Positions 1 to 5,894 are shown, counted from the first letter of the stretch. The stretch is 7,612 nucleotides of DNA from Lachnospiraceae bacterium (GCA_003542935.1 DPJQ01000083.1:2539-10150), one strand, 5' to 3'. The notes: a model not told the origin generated them from the sequence alone. Numbers and translations: made by a program.

Positions 1-7
1 CCCTCAT
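1..7 (-). CDS. Start codon of a gene leaving the window, probable ABC permease
   Basis: On the minus strand an ATG at 7-5 overlaps the TGA stop (6-4) of the ABC ATPase, giving the classic four-base ATGA overlap of translationally coupled genes. An AGAGGG ribosome binding site lies 7 bases upstream of this ATG, inside the end of the ATPase gene. Only Met-Arg and part of a third codon are visible, so the product cannot be read. LanF/BcrA-type ATPases are normally followed by their integral-membrane permease (LanE/LanG or BcrB type), so a permease is the likely product by inference. Confidence 0.5.
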
Positions 8-768
8 AGCTTTGCCCTCTGCTTTCTGGCGGCGTTGTCTTTTTCAATCATGGACAGGAAGAGATCCTCCAGATGATCCGCTGCGAAGCCGGATCGGGAC
101 GCGCTTTGCCGCAATTCCTCCAGACTGCCTTCAAACAGCAGACGGCCGTGGTTGAGGATGCCGATGCAGTCTGCCATCAGCTCGATTTCGGACAGCATGT
201 GGGAAGAGATGAGGATCGTACAGCCATAGAGTCCGGGCAACGATCGGATCAGATGGCGGATCTCATGTATGCCGGAAGGATCCAGCCCGTTGGTGGGTTC
301 GTCCAGGATCAAAATGGGCGGTCTGCCCAGCATGGCGCCGGCCAGCCCCAGCCGCTGTTTCATGCCCAGGGAGTATTTTTTTGCGGGAAGGCTGCCGAAT
401 TCCGAAAGACCCACAAGGGCCAATGCGTCGGTGACAGTGCTTTTGGGGAGCCCCAGAATACGGCGGATCACGTCCAGATTTTCCAGGCCGGTCAGATTGG
501 CGTAATAGGAGGGGGACTCGATGAAAGAACCGATCTCCTTTAAAATGGAAAGCCGGTCCTCCGGAAACTGTTTTCCGTCAATGACGAAGCTGCCCTTTGT
601 GGGGGCCGTCAGGCCCAACAGCATTTTCATGGTGGTGGATTTTCCGGCTCCGTTGGGGCCGAGGAAGCCGTAGATACTGCCTTTTGGGATATGCAGTGAC
701 AGGTCATCCACAGCGGAAAATGCTTTATACTGTTTTGTCAGATGTGTAGTGGTAATTATATAATCCAT
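4..768 (-). CDS. ABC transporter ATP-binding protein, BcrA/LanF (antimicrobial peptide resistance) type
   Basis: This 254-residue protein is a complete single nucleotide-binding domain that would power a separate membrane permease at the cytoplasmic face. Visible motifs are Walker A GPNGAGKST (37-45), signature SLGMKQ (133-138), Walker B ILILDEP (152-158) with the D-loop after it, and the switch His190 in SSH. The Q-loop position, in IGSFIESPSYY, carries Glu84 rather than Gln. That 'E-loop' is a known trait of LanF ATPases in lantibiotic immunity transporters and also occurs in related BcrA-like proteins. Length and the opening (TTTHLTKQYKAFSAVDDLS) fit the family. The start at 768 is forced: an in-frame TAA lies four codons upstream and no good later start exists. 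Oddly, no ribosome binding site is seen close to it. The gene is divergent from a two-component system and overlaps a downstream gene by ATGA. The ATPase class is certain; the substrate (bacitracin, lantibiotic or other peptide) is inferred. Confidence 0.93.
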   Translation of the reverse strand: MDYIITTTHLTKQYKAFSAVDDLSLHIPKGSIYGFLGPNGAGKSTTMKMLLGLTAPTKGSFVIDGKQFPEDRLSILKEIGSFIESPSYYANLTGLENLDVIRRILGLPKSTVTDALALVGLSEFGSLPAKKYSLGMKQRLGLAGAMLGRPPILILDEPTNGLDPSGIHEIRHLIRSLPGLYGCTILISSHMLSEIELMADCIGILNHGRLLFEGSLEELRQSASRSGFAADHLEDLFLSMIEKDNAARKQRAKL

Positions 769-828
769 AATAATGTTTTAGCAACAGCCGGGATTAATAG
801 GGCCGCTGCCGTCTCCTTTCTGCCTTTT

Positions 829-857
829 ATGGTAGCAGTCCGGTCTTACGATAACAT
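829..857 (-). promoter_or_regulatory. Candidate activator-dependent promoter for the ABC operon
   Basis: On the minus strand, TGC followed by TACCAT (837-829) forms an extended -10 with 4 of 6 matches to TATAAT plus the upstream TG. Seventeen bases upstream, the -35 position (857-852) reads ATGTTA, only 3 of 6 matches to TTGACA. A weak -35 covered by phased direct repeats is what a PhoB-like activated promoter looks like. Transcription would start near 822, giving a leader of about 54 bases. The call rests on eye matching only. Confidence 0.4.
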
Positions 858-884
858 TCCGGTAACCTTACATCTGTCTTACAT
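845..884. promoter_or_regulatory. Phased direct repeats, probable response-regulator operator
   Basis: CTTACAT occurs exactly at 867-873 and at 878-884, an 11-bp period. CTTACG lies at 845-850, exactly two periods (22 bp) before the first of these. The intermediate phase at 856-862 (ATTCCGG) is a poor match, with 3 of 7 bases. OmpR/PhoB-family regulators bind head-to-tail on direct repeats of about 11 bp, so this is a natural binding site for the adjacent regulator. It lies upstream of both divergent genes and overlaps the -35 area of the candidate ABC promoter. Confidence 0.6.
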
Positions 885-925
885 TTTCGGAAACAGCGGA
901 AAAAGATCCTCTTTCTGTGGTAGGA

Positions 926-931
926 TATACT
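926..931 (+). promoter_or_regulatory. Candidate -10 element for the two-component operon
   Basis: TATACT matches the sigma-A -10 consensus at 5 of 6 positions and would start transcription about 26 bases before the regulator's ATG. The -35 position with a 17-bp spacer (903-908, AAGATC) is poor. Expression may therefore be low or helped by the upstream direct repeats at 845-884, which would allow autoregulation. Confidence 0.4.
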
Positions 932-963
932 GTGGTTGGATGTATTTATGGAGGGCATGAGCG

Positions 964-1668
964 ATGCATGAAGAATATCTGTTAAACAAACGCATACTGC
1001 TGGTTGATGATGAGCAGGAGCTCTTAGACATGGTTTTATCTATTCTGGCCGAGTATGGTTTTAAAAATATGAGGACGGCAAAAAGTGTAAAAGAAGCCGT
1101 ATGGGAGGCAGAAAGGTTCCGTCCGGAGATGGCCATACTGGATGTCATGCTTCCGGACGGGAACGGTTTTGATCTGATGGGGCGCTTGAAACACGGCGGC
1201 GATTATCCGGTCCTTTTTCTTACGGCCCGCGGCGAGAATGAGGACAAGTTTAAAGGTTTTGGCCTTGGAGCCGATGATTACATCGTAAAACCTTTTTTCC
1301 CCAGGGAGCTTTGCTTCCGCGTTATGGCGATTCTGCGCAGGAGCTACAGAGGGGAGGATCCTCTGGTGCGGCTGCAGGGCAGCCAGATTGATTTTTCCCG
1401 GGCGGAGGTTATAAAGGATCAAAAGCATATCCCATTGACGGCGAAAGAATATGAGATACTCAGTGCCCTATACCGCAATGCGGGGCGCATTGTCACGATT
1501 GATGCATTGTGTGAGGCTGCGTGGGGGGATAATCCTTTCGGATATGAAAATTCCCTGATGGCCCATATACGCCGGATCAGGGAAAAGATCGAGACCGCTC
1601 CCTCAAGACCGGTCTCGCTGGTCACGGTCAAGGGATTGGGCTACAGGTTGATCATGGAGGAAAAATAG
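964..1668 (+). CDS. OmpR/PhoB-family response regulator
   Basis: This 234-residue cytoplasmic transcription factor has an N-terminal receiver domain (about 10-122) and a C-terminal winged-helix DNA-binding domain (about 135-231). The receiver has the acidic pair Asp15-Asp16, the phospho-acceptor Asp60 in ILDVMLPDG, the switch Thr87 in FLTAR and Lys109 in IVKPF. The output domain shows the family's LTAKEYEIL stretch, the recognition-helix region NSLMAHIRRIREKI and the closing VKGLGYRL. GGAGGG (950-955) sits 8 bases before the ATG and supports this start. The stop is followed after one base by the histidine kinase ATG, so the two form an operon and a cognate pair. The divergent ABC ATPase and the 11-bp-phased repeats between them point to control of that transporter. 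The family is certain; the target is inferred. Confidence 0.95.
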   Translation: MHEEYLLNKRILLVDDEQELLDMVLSILAEYGFKNMRTAKSVKEAVWEAERFRPEMAILDVMLPDGNGFDLMGRLKHGGDYPVLFLTARGENEDKFKGFGLGADDYIVKPFFPRELCFRVMAILRRSYRGEDPLVRLQGSQIDFSRAEVIKDQKHIPLTAKEYEILSALYRNAGRIVTIDALCEAAWGDNPFGYENSLMAHIRRIREKIETAPSRPVSLVTVKGLGYRLIMEEK

Positions 1669-1669
1669 C

Positions 1670-3070
1670 ATGAAAAGTGTGCCGCGGCTGATACACCGTT
1701 TCGTCGGAATTTTACTGCTCAGTATTCTGCTGCTCGTTATTTTAAATGTAATATTTTGCGCTCTTGTCTTTATGAGAAACGTATCAAAAGATTCCGCCTG
1801 GGAGACGGCGGAACAGACAGCGGCAGCCCTGCGGATGACGGACGGGCATTATGTCCTTCCGGATTCTGCGGATGCCGGTCTGAAGGAACAGAAGATATGG
1901 GGTATCCTCATTGATGAGGATACCCATCGGGTGGTGTGGCAGACGGACGGTCTGCCGGATTCCGTTCCCCGGCAGTATACTCTGGCCGATATCGCGGAGC
2001 TGACCCGCGGCTACGTGGACGGCTACCCTGCATTTACCGGGAAAGCGGAAAACGGATTACTGGTACTGGGCTATCCGAAGGACAGCTATTGGAAACATAC
2101 ACGGGCAAACTGGGATTATCGCTTTATTGCGAATCTGCCCCGGAATTTATCTATGGGCCTGGCCGTCAATGTGATCCTGATCTTTCTGATCTATGTCGCT
2201 GCCAACGCAGGGCTGCTGCGTTCCGTCCGGCCGATAGCGGACGGTATTCAGGAACTGTCGCGGGGCGTCCCGGTTCATATTGTGGAAAAGGGTGTACTTT
2301 CTGAACTGGCAGAAAATATCAACGTAACGTCGGAGCTTCTGCAGGAACAGGCCAAGCGGCTGCGGAAGAGGGAAACGGCAAGGGCCAATTGGATTGCGGG
2401 CGTTTCCCACGATATAAGGACGCCCCTGTCCATGGTCATGGGGTATGCAGAACAGTTGAGAAATTCGGAAGATATTTTGGAAGCGGGGAGAAAAAAGGCC
2501 GCTGCCATAGTGAGACAGAGCGGGCGGATCCGGAGTCTGGTCAATGACCTCAACCTTGCTTCAAGGCTGGAGTATACGATGCAGCCGTTGATGAAGAAAC
2601 GGGAAAATGCGGTGGCTGTCGTACGTCAGGTCGTTGTAGACTTTATGAACCTGGATATCACGGACAGATTTCCGATAGAATGGAAGACAGACGACGGCCT
2701 GTCGGTCTGTTTGGTCGATGCAGATAAAGAATTGTTGAAAAGGGCTGTTTCCAACCTGATCCAGAACAGCATAAACCACAATGAAGACGGATGCGGGATC
2801 TATGTGGCCGTCTGCGAGGATGGAGAGAACTGCAGAATCCGTGTGGAGGACAACGGTGCGGGAGTCACGGATGAGCAGATCGCCAGGCTCAATCGGGCGC
2901 CCCATTATATGGAATGTGGTACGGAAACGGACGGACAGCGGCATGGACTGGGGCTTTTGATTGTGAAGCAGATCATAAACGGGCATGGAGGGCAGGTTTC
3001 CATAGATCACAGTGTATATGGCGGTTTTAAAGCCGTGTTGACTATACCGAAGTCAAATACTCCATTGTAA
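1670..3070 (+). CDS. Membrane sensor histidine kinase, cognate to the upstream regulator
   Basis: This 466-residue kinase has a first membrane helix at about 11-35, an extracytoplasmic sensor region of roughly 125 residues (36-160), and a second helix at about 161-184. A HAMP-like linker (about 185-235) follows, then the dimerisation and phospho-acceptor helix with His247 in VSHDIRTPLS. The ATPase domain shows the N box (NLIQNSINH, Asn362 and Asn366), the G1 box DNGAG (394-398) and the G2 region HGLGL (425-429). All catalytic motifs look intact. GGAGG at 1656-1660, inside the regulator gene's end, lies 9 bases before the ATG, so translation is probably coupled. The sizeable external domain differs from BceS-type kinases, which have almost none, and suggests direct sensing of an extracellular ligand. 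I recognise no known sensor fold in it by eye. The sensed signal is unknown; an antimicrobial peptide or cell-envelope stress would fit the neighbouring transporter. Confidence 0.94.
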   Translation: MKSVPRLIHRFVGILLLSILLLVILNVIFCALVFMRNVSKDSAWETAEQTAAALRMTDGHYVLPDSADAGLKEQKIWGILIDEDTHRVVWQTDGLPDSVPRQYTLADIAELTRGYVDGYPAFTGKAENGLLVLGYPKDSYWKHTRANWDYRFIANLPRNLSMGLAVNVILIFLIYVAANAGLLRSVRPIADGIQELSRGVPVHIVEKGVLSELAENINVTSELLQEQAKRLRKRETARANWIAGVSHDIRTPLSMVMGYAEQLRNSEDILEAGRKKAAAIVRQSGRIRSLVNDLNLASRLEYTMQPLMKKRENAVAVVRQVVVDFMNLDITDRFPIEWKTDDGLSVCLVDADKELLKRAVSNLIQNSINHNEDGCGIYVAVCEDGENCRIRVEDNGAGVTDEQIARLNRAPHYMECGTETDGQRHGLGLLIVKQIINGHGGQVSIDHSVYGGFKAVLTIPKSNTPL

Positions 3071-3128
3071 AGGCAGGGTATCCCGGACAGGATCACACAT
3101 ATGCCATCAAAAGGGGATTTCAGAGCCG

Positions 3129-3434
3129 TTATTTATGTTTATCCAGCCACGTCCGTACAAGTTTGATGACCAGATAGACGATGGACCACAGGATCATGAA
3201 ATGGATCAGGATCTCGGTGGTTTCACCCATGCCCGTGCTGGAGGGGGTCAGCTCCGTCTTCGGTTTTTTCGGCTCGATCGGTTGAAAATCCGAACCGGCA
3301 TTTTCGATGGCCGGTGATTTTGAGCCGGTATCAGCGGTACCCGCCGCCATGACCGGATGAAATGTAAACAGAACGGACAGAATTATGGCCAGGAAAAAAA
3401 GCAGGCCTGGAAACAGGTTTCTTTTGTATTTCAT
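3129..3434 (-). CDS. Small secreted or membrane-anchored protein of unknown function
   Basis: I do not recognise this 101-residue protein. It opens with basic residues (Lys2, Lys4, Arg5), then a hydrophobic core (about 7-24) ending in PVMAAG, a plausible signal peptidase I site after Ala30 or Ala31. A Pro-, Lys- and Ser-rich linker (about 32-72) follows. A second hydrophobic helix (about 75-93) ends in a basic tail (RTWLDKHK). The layout resembles a sortase substrate, but the motif before the helix reads TPSSTGMGE rather than LPxTG, with one extra residue between Pro and Thr-Gly. A type I membrane protein is the safer reading. AAGGAG at 3450-3445 supports a start at 3434 (10-base spacing) over the ATG at 3440 (4-base spacing, 103 residues); a still longer frame to 3500 lacks a ribosome site. 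The gene lies 87 bases after the MFS gene on the same strand. Confidence 0.72.
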   Translation of the reverse strand: MKYKRNLFPGLLFFLAIILSVLFTFHPVMAAGTADTGSKSPAIENAGSDFQPIEPKKPKTELTPSSTGMGETTEILIHFMILWSIVYLVIKLVRTWLDKHK

Positions 3435-3444
3435 ATACATAGAT

Positions 3445-3450
3445 CTCCTT
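3445..3450 (-). promoter_or_regulatory. Ribosome binding site AAGGAG of the small secreted protein
   Basis: This is the only strong Shine-Dalgarno match upstream of the frame. It excludes the longer start at 3500 and leaves two ATGs, at 3440 and 3434. The spacing of 10 bases favours 3434 over the 4-base spacing of 3440. Confidence 0.65.
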
Positions 3451-3521
3451 GCAATAGGATAAGTTTTAAGTAGATCGGCATTCCTACGACTCCAATGCAA
3501 AATCGGTATGAAATGCTTACG

Positions 3522-4763
3522 CTATCGGTTCAGTTTATCCGCCTTACAGAAAATAATAAATCCGATCACGAACAGTACCGCCAGGACTGCCACCCCCGCA
3601 TTGGGGATACCGGTTGCCTGGGCGATAATACCCACCAGTGTGGCCCCCATGAAAGAGGCTCCTTTGCCGAAAATATCGTAGATGCCGAAATATTCGCCGG
3701 ATTTTTCCGAGGGGATGATTTTGGCAAAGTAGGAGCGGGACAGGGCCTGGATTGCGCCCTGGAACATGCCCACCAGGACGGCCAGAAGCCAGAATTCCCA
3801 CTGTTTATCCAGCTGGATCGCGAAGAGGGCGATACCGATGTAGGCGACAATGCAGATCCGCAGCAGCCGGGAAGTCTCATATCTTTTGGACAATGCGGAA
3901 AAGACCAGTGCACAGGGGAATGCCACCAGCTGAGTCACCAGCAGGGCCAGCAAAAGCCCCTGCGTGTCAAAGCCCAGAGAGCTGCCGTAGGCCGTGGCCA
4001 TGTCGATGATTGTATAGACGCCGTCGATGAAAAAGAAGAAAGCCAGCAGGAACAGGAAAATATGTTTTTGCTGCCGTATGTCCTTGAGCGTAGCGGCCAG
4101 GCGGGTGAAACTGCTGCGCACAGGGCGGTCAGGCAGCCGGACAAAATTTTCCTGCCGGTAAGTTTTTAACAGCGGCAGCGTGGCGGCCAGCCACCAGGCG
4201 GCGTTCAGCAAAAAGGCCAGGGTCATAGCCATATGGGTGGACAGGCCAAGCTGTCCGCCGAACAGCACCAGAACCAGGGAGAGGATAAAAGGAATGCAGC
4301 TTCCCAGATAGCCCCAGGCATATCCGTGGGAGGAGACTGTGTCCATCCGCTCCGTGGTGGTGATGTCCACCAGCATGGAATCATAGAAAATCAGGCTGGC
4401 ATTGTAGCCGATCCTGGCGATCACAAAGACGATCAGAAACAGGAACCAGGAACGGGGGACGGACAGAACAGCGCAGCCGATCGCGCCCACTGCCATGCTG
4501 GCGGCAAATAACGGCTTTTTAAAACCCTGGGTATCGGCGACAGTACCCAGCACCGGACCGATCAGTGCCACGATGACGGTGGCGGCGGAGGCGGCATAAC
4601 CCCAGAAGGCCAAATAATCCACCGGAGAGATTCCGGCGTTCTCGGCCAGAGTGTTAAAGTAGATCGGAATGATGGTGGCGACCAGAAGAACAAAAGCGGA
4701 ATTGCCCACGTCATAGAGGATCCAGTATTTTTCCAATTTGTTTAGCTTCATCTTTTTTATCAA
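3522..4763 (-). CDS. MFS transporter, UMF1 (Atg22-like) family
   Basis: This 413-residue polytopic inner-membrane carrier has about 12 hydrophobic segments. Family traits are YDVGNSAF at the first helix (17-24), GPVLGTVAD (69-77), NASLIFYDSML (121-131), SSHGYAWGYLGS (144-155) and FFFFIDGVYTII (242-253). The long signature QGAIQALSRSYFAKIIP (335-351) is followed by GEYFGIYDIFGKG. These match the UMF1 family of the major facilitator superfamily, related to yeast vacuolar Atg22, an amino acid effluxer; bacterial substrates are mostly unassigned. A hydrophilic loop near 200-232 splits the two six-helix halves. The start is uncertain: TTG at 4763 sits only 3 bases after GGGAGG, while ATG at 4751 (409 residues) lies 15 bases after it. 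The gene follows the phospholipase C-like gene by 57 bases on the same strand and probably shares its transcript. Family sure, substrate unknown. Confidence 0.92.
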   Translation of the reverse strand: MIKKMKLNKLEKYWILYDVGNSAFVLLVATIIPIYFNTLAENAGISPVDYLAFWGYAASAATVIVALIGPVLGTVADTQGFKKPLFAASMAVGAIGCAVLSVPRSWFLFLIVFVIARIGYNASLIFYDSMLVDITTTERMDTVSSHGYAWGYLGSCIPFILSLVLVLFGGQLGLSTHMAMTLAFLLNAAWWLAATLPLLKTYRQENFVRLPDRPVRSSFTRLAATLKDIRQQKHIFLFLLAFFFFIDGVYTIIDMATAYGSSLGFDTQGLLLALLVTQLVAFPCALVFSALSKRYETSRLLRICIVAYIGIALFAIQLDKQWEFWLLAVLVGMFQGAIQALSRSYFAKIIPSEKSGEYFGIYDIFGKGASFMGATLVGIIAQATGIPNAGVAVLAVLFVIGFIIFCKADKLNR

Positions 4764-4766
4764 AGT

Positions 4767-4772
4767 CCTCCC
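4767..4772 (-). promoter_or_regulatory. Ribosome binding site GGGAGG of the MFS gene, start ambiguous
   Basis: The site is strong but placed awkwardly: 3 bases before TTG (4763) and 15 bases before ATG (4751). Neither spacing is ideal, so the start of the MFS protein cannot be fixed from sequence alone. Confidence 0.55.
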
Positions 4773-4820
4773 TGTCAGGTGTTTGGCATCCGCAGCGAAG
4801 TATCGCCTGTGATCGGTGCA

Positions 4821-5612
4821 TTACTCGAAATTTCGGTCGAACCGTTTATTGAGTTCCGTGCCGTTTTGCAGGCTGTCGTCAAAGCTTCGGATCATGTCAA
4901 CGGCCGGCTGTATGGAATGGTAGAAAAGTCGCAGAAGCTCTTCGTTGCTTTTCACACATTTAGGATTGTCATTGGGCTGGTTCATCAGTCCCTTCCAGGT
5001 GGCATGACGGCCGCTCAGGTGCATGGCAGCGTTGATGAGCCTGTTTTTTATGGGGCCGGGTGCGGTAAAGAGCCCTTTGACAATCCGCATGTCCAGCAGG
5101 GCCCGTTTGATGATCTGAGGCGTGAGCCCGTCGTAGAAGGGGCAGATGGCCATGGCCGTGGTATCATCCGTGGGAATCAGACGGGCCGTGGCAAAGGCCA
5201 GGGGATGCTCCTGATCCAGACGAAGCAGTTTTTTCTCAAACTCTTCCTCAATCTCCAGATGCTGCACCCCGCTCTTTACGATCCACTCTCCCACGAAAGG
5301 ATGGCACTCGCTGTCCAGAATAAAATGACAGATGAATCCCAGCAGATAGGCGTATTCCGGTGAGTGGCGGCCGTATTTTTTGACGGTATCAAGGGCCTTC
5401 GTGAAAAACGGATAGGCGGAAGCCGCATGCATACCAGTGCCGATCCGGATGACTTTATTGACTGTATAGGGCCGATAATAAAAAAGAATGTCCGGCCCCT
5501 GTAAACCGATGGCGTATTGTGTATAGTGTTCCCGAATGATTTGTTTTAATTCACCGTCCATTTTTCGGGCGACTTTGCCGCCGAAACGGTGATGCGCGTA
5601 AAATGCAGGCAT
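4821..5612 (-). CDS. Zinc-dependent phospholipase C-like protein
   Basis: This 263-residue protein resembles the zinc-dependent phospholipase C family (PF00882 type), best known from clostridial alpha-toxin-like enzymes but also from uncharacterised cytoplasmic relatives in Clostridia. Visible metal-ligand candidates are His7-His8 in YAHHRFG near the N terminus, Asp41 in LQGPD, His62 in TGMH, and the motif FICHFILDSECHPF with His96, Asp100 and His104. No signal peptide or membrane segment is seen, so unlike the secreted toxins it should stay in the cytoplasm. Its substrate may not be an external phospholipid. The start at 5612 is chosen because GGAGGG (5623-5618) lies 5 bases upstream and the His-rich N terminus begins there; an in-frame ATG at 5636 would add 8 residues but has no ribosome site. 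It is probably first in a transcript with the MFS gene. Confidence 0.85.
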   Translation of the reverse strand: MPAFYAHHRFGGKVARKMDGELKQIIREHYTQYAIGLQGPDILFYYRPYTVNKVIRIGTGMHAASAYPFFTKALDTVKKYGRHSPEYAYLLGFICHFILDSECHPFVGEWIVKSGVQHLEIEEEFEKKLLRLDQEHPLAFATARLIPTDDTTAMAICPFYDGLTPQIIKRALLDMRIVKGLFTAPGPIKNRLINAAMHLSGRHATWKGLMNQPNDNPKCVKSNEELLRLFYHSIQPAVDMIRSFDDSLQNGTELNKRFDRNFE

Positions 5613-5617
5613 GATAT

Positions 5618-5623
5618 CCCTCC
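5618..5623 (-). promoter_or_regulatory. Ribosome binding site GGAGGG deciding the phospholipase C-like start
   Basis: This strong site is 5 bases before the ATG at 5612. It lies inside the longer reading frame that would begin at 5636, which argues against the longer start. Confidence 0.8.
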
Positions 5624-5650
5624 GTAAGTCGTTCATCTATAAATAATCAT

Positions 5651-5689
5651 TATGTGCAAAAGGCCGCGCGTGTGCCGCGGTTCCACATA
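5651..5689. repeat. Interrupted palindrome at the phospholipase C-like promoter
   Basis: The outer arms TATGTG (5651-5656) and CACATA (5684-5689) are exact reverse complements. Inside them CCGCG (5664-5668) and CGCGG (5676-5680) form a second exact pair around a 7-base loop. The palindrome begins 4 bp downstream of the minus-strand -10 element and covers the expected transcription start near 5686, so it could be an operator or a 5' hairpin of that transcript. No T-run flanks it, so a terminator is unlikely. Confidence 0.5.
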
Positions 5690-5692
5690 TTT

Positions 5693-5721
5693 ACTATAAG
5701 AGTTTGCAGGCAAAAAGTAAA
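5693..5721 (-). promoter_or_regulatory. Candidate sigma-A promoter for the phospholipase C-like operon
   Basis: On the minus strand, TTTACT (5721-5716, 4 of 6 matches to TTGACA) and TATAGT (5698-5693, 5 of 6 matches to TATAAT) are separated by exactly 17 bases. The start would be near 5686, about 74 bases before the ATG. Confidence 0.5.
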
Positions 5722-5815
5722 CAGGAAATTGAAGTAACTGCTTCGGCAGACCGGAAAGTTACGGACAAATGCAGATGGCAGGCCCTGTGTTGTGTCACCG
5801 CAGCCAGGGAAAATA

Positions 5816-5844
5816 TTGACAACAGACCAAAGAATTGCTATGGT
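5816..5844 (+). promoter_or_regulatory. Sigma-A promoter for tex
   Basis: A perfect -35 TTGACA (5816-5821) is followed after exactly 17 bases by TATGGT (5839-5844), with 4 of 6 matches to TATAAT. A second AT-rich hexamer TACTAT directly follows but would have a 23-bp spacer. Transcription should begin near 5851, giving a leader of about 140 bases before tex. Confidence 0.65.
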
Positions 5845-5894
5845 TACTATGGTTTTTCGCTCAGAAAAGAAATCGTTATACCGATTGTTTTATC

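Noticed and set aside
742..960. Plus-strand 72-codon open frame across the ABC / regulator intergenic region
   Set aside because: It has no ribosome site, overlaps the start of the ABC ATPase gene and the probable operator repeats, and its translation looks random.
3071..3128. Possible bidirectional terminator between the kinase gene and the small convergent gene
   Set aside because: Only a 4-bp ATCC/GGAT pairing is visible and there is no T-tract in either direction.
3435..3521. Separate promoter for the small secreted protein
   Set aside because: The best pairs of hexamers (for example TTGGAG with TACTTA at 17 bp) match the consensus poorly, so read-through from the MFS gene is at least as likely.
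3495..4169. Plus-strand 224-codon open frame opposite the MFS gene
   Set aside because: It is a shadow of the MFS coding sequence with low-complexity His/Gln/Asp-rich translation and no domain. The minus-strand frame matches the UMF1 family throughout.
5661..5683. GC-rich hairpin considered as a rho-independent terminator
   Set aside because: Neither side has a run of Ts after the stem, and the location is between divergent genes where no transcript needs to end.
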